Position numbers and translations under genes: made by a program. Below the pieces are notes generated by a model. It ran no database searches. It saw nothing but the letters and a program-made list of their open reading frames with translations, and had not been told where the DNA came from. From NCBI GenBank assembly GCA_022354845.1, contig CP031970.1, positions 310,001 to 374,000 of the forward strand: a stretch of DNA of 64,000 nucleotides, in the 5' to 3' direction. Position 1 is the first letter of the stretch. Every line of letters begins with the position of its first letter. The stretch comes from Streptococcus suis (GTDB taxonomy: Bacteria; Bacillota; Bacilli; Lactobacillales; Streptococcaceae). Shown here piece after piece: positions 58,332 to 64,000 of the stretch.

Positions 58332-59139
58332 GGTTCTGTTGCGAAGTTTGAAAATCAAACTCGCCCTTTCTGAACTCCAAATATCTTAGGCTGGTATTCC
58401 CATTAATACCTTGATTTCAGTAGACACCGAAAAGCCGAAGAGCGTTCCGTTTCTTCGGTTCTTTTTATATATTCCTCGAAGGGTCTCCATGCCCTTAATC
58501 GTGGAAGAGGCTGTACGGAGACTTTGATAAAATTTATTTCGTCGTTTAATAGGTCGATGGTCTTGTTCTATTAAATTGTTAAGATACTTCACAGTTCTGT
58601 GCTCTGTTTTGGTGTATAATCCGTTTCTCTGTAACTTTCTAAATGCAGATCCTATAGAGGGTGCTTTATCTGTTACGATGACTCTAGGTTGTCCAAATTG
58701 TTTATGGAGTCGCTTTAAGAAAGCATACGCCGCCTGAGTATCTCTTTTCTTTCGTAACCAGATATCTAAGGTTAGGCCGTCCGCATCAATTGCACGATAA
58801 AGATAATGCCAACGTCCCTTAATTTTGATATAGGTTTCGTCCATTTTCCATGAATAGAAGGACTGTCTATTTTTCTTCTTCCAAAGATAATAGAGGACTT
58901 TGCTGTACTCTTGCACCCAACGATAAATCGTAGTATGACAAACATTTATTCCACGATCATATAACAATTCCTGAACTTCACGATAGCTTAGATTGTAACG
59001 CAGGTAGTAACCAACAGCGACAATAATGACGTCTTTTTTGAATTGTTTGCCTTTAAAATGATTCATTACTCTGTCCTCTCTGTCTTTTTTCTCAATTTTA
59101 CACAAAAATAGATTTTTTGGAAAACTTTGCAACAGAACC
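58332..59139 (-). mobile_element. ISS1-like IS6-family element (808 bp)
   Basis: Ends are GGTTCTGTTGCGAAGTTT (one change from IS1216) and AAACTTTGCAACAGAACC. Interior bases differ throughout from the three IS1216 copies. Flanking octamers TTGGTATC and GTTTTATG differ. The gap 59140-59370 to the right holds a TTGTTTT/TTATGT promoter-like region but no gene. Confidence 0.93.
58386..59066 (-). CDS. tnp: IS6-family transposase (ISS1-like)
   Basis: This 226-aa DDE transposase has KMDETYIKIKGRWHYLYR and VTDKAPSIGSAFRKL. Its C-terminus GFSVSTEIKVLMGIPA matches my memory of lactococcal ISS1. The ATG is 59066; an upstream in-frame TTG would start inside the terminal repeat. Confidence 0.92.
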   Translation of the reverse strand: MNHFKGKQFKKDVIIVAVGYYLRYNLSYREVQELLYDRGINVCHTTIYRWVQEYSKVLYYLWKKKNRQSFYSWKMDETYIKIKGRWHYLYRAIDADGLTLDIWLRKKRDTQAAYAFLKRLHKQFGQPRVIVTDKAPSIGSAFRKLQRNGLYTKTEHRTVKYLNNLIEQDHRPIKRRNKFYQSLRTASSTIKGMETLRGIYKKNRRNGTLFGFSVSTEIKVLMGIPA

Positions 59140-59370
59140 GTTTTATGTTATAATTGTCTTAAATAAATGAACGAGGTAAGGTCTATTGAAAATCTAAGTT
59201 TTGAACTTTAAAAATATTCGTAAATATCGAGTGTTTTTGTTGTATTCATAACTTAGATAAAATAGGCTTTTATTATGTTTACAGATTGGGCGATTTGTCG
59301 AAATTTGTATCTTTTAAAGCTCTGTTCACCTAAGTTGTGAAAAGAGTTTTTTTAATTTAAGGAGAAAATA

Positions 59371-59532
59371 ATGAATCAAAAACAAAAAGAAATGCAAGCT
59401 AAACTAGAACAAATTAAGAAAAATAAACCGCAATTTGCTGGGAAAAATACTAATGGGATGACAGCGGTAAAAGCAACCAAGCAAAATCAACACGGAGCAA
59501 AAATTAATGCTCCAAGAAAAGCGGGAATTTGA
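59371..59532 (+). CDS. 53-aa basic protein upstream of the Lsa-type ABC-F gene
   Basis: MNQKQKEMQAKLEQIKKNK... GAKINAPRKAGI is strongly basic (Lys/Gln-rich) and preceded by AAGGAGAAAATA. It ends 20 nt before a terminator-like hairpin and 85 nt before the ABC-F gene. It may be a small ribosome-associated protein or a regulatory ORF; I do not recognise the family. Confidence 0.6.
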   Translation: MNQKQKEMQAKLEQIKKNKPQFAGKNTNGMTAVKATKQNQHGAKINAPRKAGI

Positions 59533-59552
59533 GATTTATGAACATTTAGAGG

Positions 59553-59570
59553 AACTCACTCTGAGTTTTT
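59553..59570 (+). terminator. Attenuator-like hairpin before the ABC-F gene
   Basis: AACTCA-CTC-TGAGTT followed by TTTT lies between the 53-aa ORF and the ABC-F start. It may act as a conditional terminator. Confidence 0.55.
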
Positions 59571-59617
59571 CTACTCAAATTAGATTTCATAATTCTCACA
59601 AATGAGAGGAGAATTAA

Positions 59618-61198
59618 ATGTCAAATATTGAATTTAAAGACTTAACCTTTGGCTATGGGGATAACCTGATTTTCAATCATGCCCAAATAAATATTGATGA
59701 CCGTTGGAAATTAGGATTAGTAGGTCGAAATGGACGTGGAAAATCAACCCTTTTAAACTTATTACAAGGAAAACTAACTACTGACAGCACGATACTTACT
59801 GACAAAAACTTTGTTTACTTTCCGCAGTTACTGACAGAGGAAGAATTAATTGATGAAAATAACTTCAAAAATCAAAATGTCCATGATGACCCTTCTGTAG
59901 AAAGTCTGTCAGTAAAAATTACTGACAGAAAGTCACAATTAACTTATTATGTGCTAAATGAATTAGCTGAATTTGAACAATGGAAATTAGAACGTGAATT
60001 ATCTTTATTGAAAGTTGATTTAGAAATCCTTTGGCGCCCTTTTGAAAGTTTATCAGGTGGGGAACAAACCAAGTGTCTCTTGGCAATTTTATTTTTAGAT
60101 GAGGCCAATTTTCCACTAATTGATGAACCAACAAACCATCTAGATATGGAAAGCAGAAAAATAGTTGCGGCCTATCTTAAAAAGAAATCAGGATTTATCG
60201 TTGTATCGCATGATCGACATTTTCTTGATCAGGTTTGTGATCATATTTTAGCGATTGAACGTCAGCAAATAATTCTTTATCAGGGGAATTTTTCAACTTA
60301 TGAACAAGAAAAACAGTTGCGTGATGATTTTGAGCTCGCTGAAGATGAAAAATTACGTAAAGATATATCACGATTGAAAAAGTCAGCCAGAGAAAAAGAA
60401 GATTGGTCGAGAAATCTAGAAGCTACAAAATCTAGAAAAAAACGTGGTTTTGATAGTGAAACTAAAGGCATTGATAAAGGGTTCGTCGGTCGAAAAGCTG
60501 CAAATATGATGCAAAAATCCAAAAATTTAGAGAAGAGGATGAATCAGGAAATCTTTGATAAAGAGAAGTTACTCAAAAATATCGAAAAAACTGAACCTCT
60601 ATCTTTGAAATACCATGCTTCACACCATAAAATACTGATACAATTTGAAAAATTTTCGCTTGTATTTGATAAAAAACCACTATTTCAACCGATTGATTTT
60701 TCTTTGAAAGAAGGAGAAATTGCGGCTGTTGTTGGACCAAATGGTCAGGGAAAATCAAGTATTATCAAATATTTGTCTGGAAATTTTGGGGGTAAACACA
60801 GCGGGTTTGTTCAACTTCCGCAAGGGATAAAAATATCAATTGTTCGTCAGATTTATGATAATCGCGGATACCTAAAAGATTTTGCAACTGAACATCAGTT
60901 GGATTATGAGTTATTTCTTTCTAATCTCAGAAAACTAGGCATGGAACGTAAGCAGTTTACTCAAAAAATAGAAACAATGAGTCAAGGGCAGCAGAAAAAA
61001 GTTGAATTAGCACGAAGCTTATCACAAGAAGCAGAGCTTTATCTTTGGGATGAACCTCTTAATTATCTTGATGTTTTTAATCATGAACAGATTATTAAAC
61101 TTCTAGAAACTAGTCATCCCACAATGCTTTTAGTTGAACATGACCAAGACTTTATTGAAAGAATTTCTAACCAAATTATTAATCTAAAAGATACATAA
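59618..61198 (+). CDS. Lsa-family ABC-F ribosome protection protein
   Basis: This 526-aa cytoplasmic twin-ATPase has a first cassette with GRNGRGKSTLL, LSGGEQTK and LIDEPTNHLD, an interdomain linker with KKSAREKEDWSRN, GFVGRKAANMMQKSKNL, and a second cassette with GPNGQGKSS, MSQGQQKK and LWDEPLNYLDV. The DEPLN(Y/F)xDV form and the linker are typical of Lsa/Vga proteins, which give lincosamide, streptogramin A and pleuromutilin resistance. The allele is not one I can name. GAGAGGAGAATTAA precedes the ATG. Confidence 0.85.
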   Translation: MSNIEFKDLTFGYGDNLIFNHAQINIDDRWKLGLVGRNGRGKSTLLNLLQGKLTTDSTILTDKNFVYFPQLLTEEELIDENNFKNQNVHDDPSVESLSVKITDRKSQLTYYVLNELAEFEQWKLERELSLLKVDLEILWRPFESLSGGEQTKCLLAILFLDEANFPLIDEPTNHLDMESRKIVAAYLKKKSGFIVVSHDRHFLDQVCDHILAIERQQIILYQGNFSTYEQEKQLRDDFELAEDEKLRKDISRLKKSAREKEDWSRNLEATKSRKKRGFDSETKGIDKGFVGRKAANMMQKSKNLEKRMNQEIFDKEKLLKNIEKTEPLSLKYHASHHKILIQFEKFSLVFDKKPLFQPIDFSLKEGEIAAVVGPNGQGKSSIIKYLSGNFGGKHSGFVQLPQGIKISIVRQIYDNRGYLKDFATEHQLDYELFLSNLRKLGMERKQFTQKIETMSQGQQKKVELARSLSQEAELYLWDEPLNYLDVFNHEQIIKLLETSHPTMLLVEHDQDFIERISNQIINLKDT

Positions 61199-61208
61199 CT
61201 TTAAAAAA

Positions 61209-61240
61209 TAAAAGTAGAGTGATTTTACTCTACTTTTTTA
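61209..61240 (+). terminator. Terminator of the Lsa-type gene
   Basis: AAAGTAGAGT pairs with ACTCTACTTT, followed by TTTT, shortly after the stop. Confidence 0.85.
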
Positions 61241-61275
61241 GAATACTATCATATAATAGGAAATAGTAATTCATA

Positions 61276-62273
61276 CCCGAATTGCTAGTTGATTATTTAG
61301 CCATGACTTGATACCCGATAGAATATCTTAAAGTCTCTGGTTCCAGTGATTTAGCTGATTTTAACAGTAAAGAATACGCTAAAAGTATCATCTCTAATTT
61401 CAATTGAAAACCTTGAGGCGAACGACTTTTACAACGCTCAGCTCCTAGATTTGTCAAAAAAGAGAAAACTCGCTCAATCACTTTTCTACGTTTTGAAAAA
61501 TTAGGGAAAAGGATTTTCTTTTGCTTCATGTTCTTCCTGACAGGTGTAATTAGATCAATCCCTTTTAATTCCAGCCTATCATGCAGTGACTGACCTAAAT
61601 ATCCCATATCTCCAAGGACTGTTGGTGTCCCAAATTGACTCAACACTTCCTCGGCCATTGTACTGTCAGCTATTGAAGCAGGAGTAATTGTGTAGTCTAT
61701 GACATAGCCTGATTCACTGACTAAAGCATGACATTTACATCCATAGAAGTACTGTCCCTTTGTAGCATTGTAGCCAACATTTGCATAATCTCCAAGAACT
61801 TTGCTTCTGAAATTACGAATAGGCTGACACAAAGGAATGGGGAAGCTGTCAATAATGGATACACTAATTCCTTCAACCTCTTTAAAGACGAGTGCTTGGC
61901 GAATGACTTGGATACTCGGTAAGAGGGCATTACAACGGCGGACAAAGCGAGAATATTCTAGGAAATTAAGAAATAAACTTTGAGCCAATTGGTGCTTAGC
62001 TTTAAGCGTTTCACTAAAATGCAGTACGCCCCAGAGGTAACAAGCGATAACTAAGCAATCTGATGTTGCGAGATGGACGTTCTTTCGGTTTTGAACCTCA
62101 AGGGGAACACTCGTTTGATAAAGCGTCTCAATGGTTGTCAGTAAATAAACAAAAACTTTTGGAAGTGTGCTATTATAAGTCATATAAGTCGTGCGCTTTC
62201 TAATGCTTAGTGGTTTAAGATTAGGATAGCACGACTTATTTATTTTCCAATGAAATTAACTAGCAATTCGGGT
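61276..62273 (-). mobile_element. IS982-family insertion sequence (998 bp)
   Basis: Terminal inverted repeats ACCCGAATTGCTAGTT (61276-61291) and AACTAGCAATTCGGGT (62258-62273) are perfect over 16 bp and enclose one transposase gene. No clear target duplication is visible in the flanks. Confidence 0.93.
61293..62183 (-). CDS. tnp: IS982-family transposase
   Basis: This 296-aa DDE transposase has SIIDSFPIPLCQ (first Asp), the GYNATKGQYFYGCKCHAL segment, VLGDMGYLGQSL (second Asp) and RRKVIERVFSFL (Glu). It is complete and fills the element. Confidence 0.93.
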   Translation of the reverse strand: MTYNSTLPKVFVYLLTTIETLYQTSVPLEVQNRKNVHLATSDCLVIACYLWGVLHFSETLKAKHQLAQSLFLNFLEYSRFVRRCNALLPSIQVIRQALVFKEVEGISVSIIDSFPIPLCQPIRNFRSKVLGDYANVGYNATKGQYFYGCKCHALVSESGYVIDYTITPASIADSTMAEEVLSQFGTPTVLGDMGYLGQSLHDRLELKGIDLITPVRKNMKQKKILFPNFSKRRKVIERVFSFLTNLGAERCKSRSPQGFQLKLEMILLAYSLLLKSAKSLEPETLRYSIGYQVMAK

Positions 62274-62395
62274 TTATAGTATATAAAAAAATAGCCCATA
62301 ACTGTTAAGTTATGAACCTTTTCTTCCCAAAACTTGTAATTATAACTTAGAATAGAGATATAAATTAGATTTGAAGTGAATGCGTATAGAATATA

Positions 62396-62429
62396 GGGCA
62401 CCTCTAAAAACGTATGAAAAGAGGTGCCC
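62396..62429 (-). terminator. Terminator of the XRE gene
   Basis: GGGCACCTC pairs perfectly with GAGGTGCCC around a 16-nt loop, just after the stop of the minus-strand XRE gene. Confidence 0.7.
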
Positions 62430-62440
62430 TTAAGTCTTCA

Positions 62441-62656
62441 CTACTCAAAATAGAATAATTTTTCAAATTCTATATCCAACGCTATACAAAGTAATAATGC
62501 TAATTTAGCAGATGGAACGTACTCATAGGTTTCTATATTGCTAATTGTCTGTCTCGAAACACCAACAATTTTAGCCAAATTACTCTGGTTTATTTGTTTT
62601 TCAGCACGAGCCACTTTTAACCTATTCTTTAACTCAAGTTTTCCTTTATCCCTCAT
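62441..62656 (-). CDS. Small XRE-family regulator
   Basis: This 71-aa protein is almost entirely an HTH (LKVARAEKQINQSNLAKIVGVSRQTISNIETYEYVP), similar to YozG-type regulators. Its start overlaps the stop of a small membrane-peptide gene (ATGA), a pairing seen in Gram-positive mobile DNA. It probably represses its own transcript. Confidence 0.85.
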   Translation of the reverse strand: MRDKGKLELKNRLKVARAEKQINQSNLAKIVGVSRQTISNIETYEYVPSAKLALLLCIALDIEFEKLFYFE

Positions 62657-62736
62657 TTAAAAATTCCACTCATTAAATTCCAGCCCATCACAGAAACAGC
62701 AACTAATAATACTACAATTACTATGATGTTAGTCAT
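62653..62736 (-). CDS. Small membrane peptide (27 aa)
   Basis: MTNIIVIVVLLVAVSVMGWN followed by LMSGIFK forms a single transmembrane helix. The stop overlaps the XRE start by 4 nt. A weak AAGAGGTCG precedes the ATG. The full gene could start further upstream, but no better start is seen. Confidence 0.5.
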   Translation of the reverse strand: MTNIIVIVVLLVAVSVMGWNLMSGIFK

Positions 62737-62977
62737 CGACCTCTTCTTTGGACTAATGTCAAATAATTAGACACAAAATGAGATACATCTTCTTAGCCCA
62801 ATGTTCTTTGATATTTTAGTGTTCAGAAAATGGTCATTTTCTGGACACTTTTTATTTTCTACAATTTTCGTCAATATCTTTTATATTTTGTGTTCATTAA
62901 CCCATGATTTAATCTATGTCCATTTATATATATTGTTTTAAGTTATGGTACAATTAAACTAACGGAGGTACAGAAAT

Positions 62978-63529
62978 TTGAATATTGGATATGCACGAGT
63001 TTCAACTGGACTACAAAATTTAGATTTACAAAAAGACAGTCTTGGAAAATATGACTGTGAGAAAATATTTACTGATCACATGTCTGGAAGTAAAAAAGAT
63101 AGACCAGGGTTAAAATCAGCAATAGAATTTTCTCGGCCCGGAGACACAATTGTCGTTTGGCGATTGGATCGATTGGGAAGAAATATGGAGGATTTAATCA
63201 GCATAGTCAACTCACTAAACGATAAAGGAGTAAGTTTCCATAGTTTGCAAGAAAATATCACGATGGACAAATCAAGTTCTACTGGACAGCTTATGTTTCA
63301 TTTATTTGCAGCATTTGCGGAGTTTGAACGTAACCTTATTCTTGAACGCTCGGCTGCGGGGAGAGCTGCAGCACGTGCTAGAGGAAGATTAGGTGGTCGA
63401 CCTGAGAAATTCTCTGAGAAAGATATAGAGCTACTTAAAACACTTGTAGATAGTGGAACACCAATAAAGAATATTGCGGAGTCTTGGGGTGTTTCGAGAA
63501 CAACTATTTATCGATATATTAATAAATAG
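62978..63529 (+). CDS. Serine recombinase / resolvase
   Basis: This 183-aa Tn3-type resolvase has catalytic Ser in IGYARVST, GDTIVVWRLDRLGRNMEDL, the E-helix LILERSAAGRAAARARGRLGGRP and a C-terminal HTH (IKNIAESWGVSRTTIYRYI). ACGGAGGTAC precedes the TTG start. It may resolve plasmid or transposon cointegrates, and its presence supports a plasmid origin for this end. Confidence 0.92.
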   Translation: MNIGYARVSTGLQNLDLQKDSLGKYDCEKIFTDHMSGSKKDRPGLKSAIEFSRPGDTIVVWRLDRLGRNMEDLISIVNSLNDKGVSFHSLQENITMDKSSSTGQLMFHLFAAFAEFERNLILERSAAGRAAARARGRLGGRPEKFSEKDIELLKTLVDSGTPIKNIAESWGVSRTTIYRYINK

Positions 63530-63554
63530 TATATATTTAAAGTAAAATCAGGAG

Positions 63555-63659
63555 ATGATGATAAATATCTTACAAAAAATTTCAGATAAACTTATGATTC
63601 CAGAATATAAAATTGAAGGCAAACTATTCAATGATTTCTTCATTTTATCCGAGGAATAA
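63555..63659 (+). CDS. 34-aa ORF after the resolvase, doubtful
   Basis: MMINILQKISDKLMIPEYKI... FILSEE starts 25 nt after the resolvase stop. The GGAG site is too close to the first ATG. It looks like an N-terminal remnant of a larger gene. The rest of 63660-63737 holds nothing I can name. Confidence 0.3.
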   Translation: MMINILQKISDKLMIPEYKIEGKLFNDFFILSEE

Positions 63660-63737
63660 ATAAAGACAATCTAAAGGGTTATCTGTACCAAGCATTATTT
63701 ATTATAGAAAATTATTTAATTGATAACACAGAGTAGT

Positions 63738-63790
63738 ACGATTAAGGGCATAGAAGCATTGAGAGGCATATACAAAAAGAACCGAAGAAT
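63738..63790 (+). pseudogene. ISS1-like transposase scrap
   Basis: The plus-strand reading TIKGIEALRGIYKKNRR matches residues near the C-terminus of the ISS1-like transposase at 58386-59066 (there TIKGMETLRGIYKKNRR). It is only about 53 bp and lacks the terminal repeat; IS3-family DNA starts right after it. Confidence 0.75.
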
Positions 63791-63795
63791 GTAGT

Positions 63796-63838
63796 GACCT
63801 CCGAAATATAGACTTTTCAAATCTATATTTCGGAGGTC
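63796..63838. repeat. 17-bp perfect inverted repeat at the IS3-family element start
   Basis: GACCTCCGAAATATAGA pairs with TCTATATTTCGGAGGTC around 9 nt; the element probably begins with the TGACC at 63795. Confidence 0.8.
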
Positions 63839-63845
63839 TTTTCTT

Positions 63846-64000
63846 ATGGTCAAATATTCCATAGAATTAAAACAACGCGTTATTCAAGATTATTTATCTG
63901 GCAAGGGAGGCTCTACCTATCTTGCTAAACTGCACAACGTAGGTTCATCTAGTCAGGTTAGACACTGGATTCGCAATTATCGAGCAGAGGGACTTCCTAC
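63846..64000 (+). CDS. IS3-family transposase OrfA, cut by the window edge
   Basis: The first 51 codons (MVKYSIELKQRVIQDYLSGK, STYLAKLHNVGSSSQVRHW) form the N-terminal HTH of an IS3/IS150-type OrfA. The frame is open at the right edge. Confidence 0.8.
   Translation, partial: MVKYSIELKQRVIQDYLSGKGGSTYLAKLHNVGSSSQVRHWIRNYRAEGLP

Noticed and set aside
37154..59147. Target-site duplications flanking the IS6 elements
   Set aside because: Octamers on either side of all four copies were compared and none match.

Overview
The window is low-GC Gram-positive DNA from a Streptococcus, most probably of the S. suis / S. parasuis group. This is an inference from the StkP-LiaFSR order, the HAD-cyclophilin fusion, ComFA/ComFC, long-form HPF, rRNA operon layout and IS content; I could not run a species search.

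Bases 1-30,250 are chromosomal core. They hold the 3' part of the PASTA kinase gene stkP, the cell-envelope stress system liaFSR, a HAD-phosphatase/cyclophilin fusion, an S1-domain protein, cysK, yigZ, the competence pair comFA-comFC and hpf. A complete 16S-tRNA-Ala-23S-5S operon follows, with a trailing cluster of nine tRNAs. The core continues through a broken ISL3-type transposase, rlmD, recX, ntdp, two GntR/UTRA regulators, a decayed beta-galactosidase/PTS locus, ilvD with an exact-consensus CodY box, a tRNA-Leu gene and fba.

Bases 30,260-37,161 are one end of an integrative conjugative element: tyrosine integrase with an overlapping small partner, a GH73-like/CHAP cell-wall hydrolase, a VirB6-like membrane protein and VirB4. 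IS1216 truncates the VirB4 gene, so the conjugation module visible here is incomplete.

Bases 37,162-59,139 are a mosaic built by IS6-family elements: three IS1216 copies and one ISS1-like copy, none with a matching 8-bp target duplication. Segment A holds the bacitracin locus bcrR-bcrA-bcrB-bcrD with two BcrR-type operators. Segment B is an AT-rich plasmid-like backbone (Rep-like protein, TIGR04540-like protein, two ribbon-helix-helix proteins, lipoprotein, truncated RadC-like protein) into which an araC-optrA-erm(A)-methyltransferase block has been inserted. Segment C holds an apt-like gene and ant(9), then a disrupted DUF1232 gene and a truncated serine protease gene. Together the genes predict resistance to bacitracin, oxazolidinones/phenicols, MLS drugs and spectinomycin.

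Bases 59,140-64,000 hold a second ABC-F ribosome-protection gene of the Lsa type behind a small ORF and a terminator-like hairpin. They are followed by an IS982-family element, a small membrane protein/XRE pair, a serine resolvase, an ISS1 scrap and the start of an IS3-family element.

The most rewarding regulatory observations are a three-stem leader with a 14-codon peptide in front of optrA, in which the usual 655-aa reading begins at an upstream TTG; an erm(A) leader that keeps only the first leader peptide; and an Lsa-type gene with an upstream hairpin. I did not find a wholly unknown multi-gene defence or biosynthetic system.
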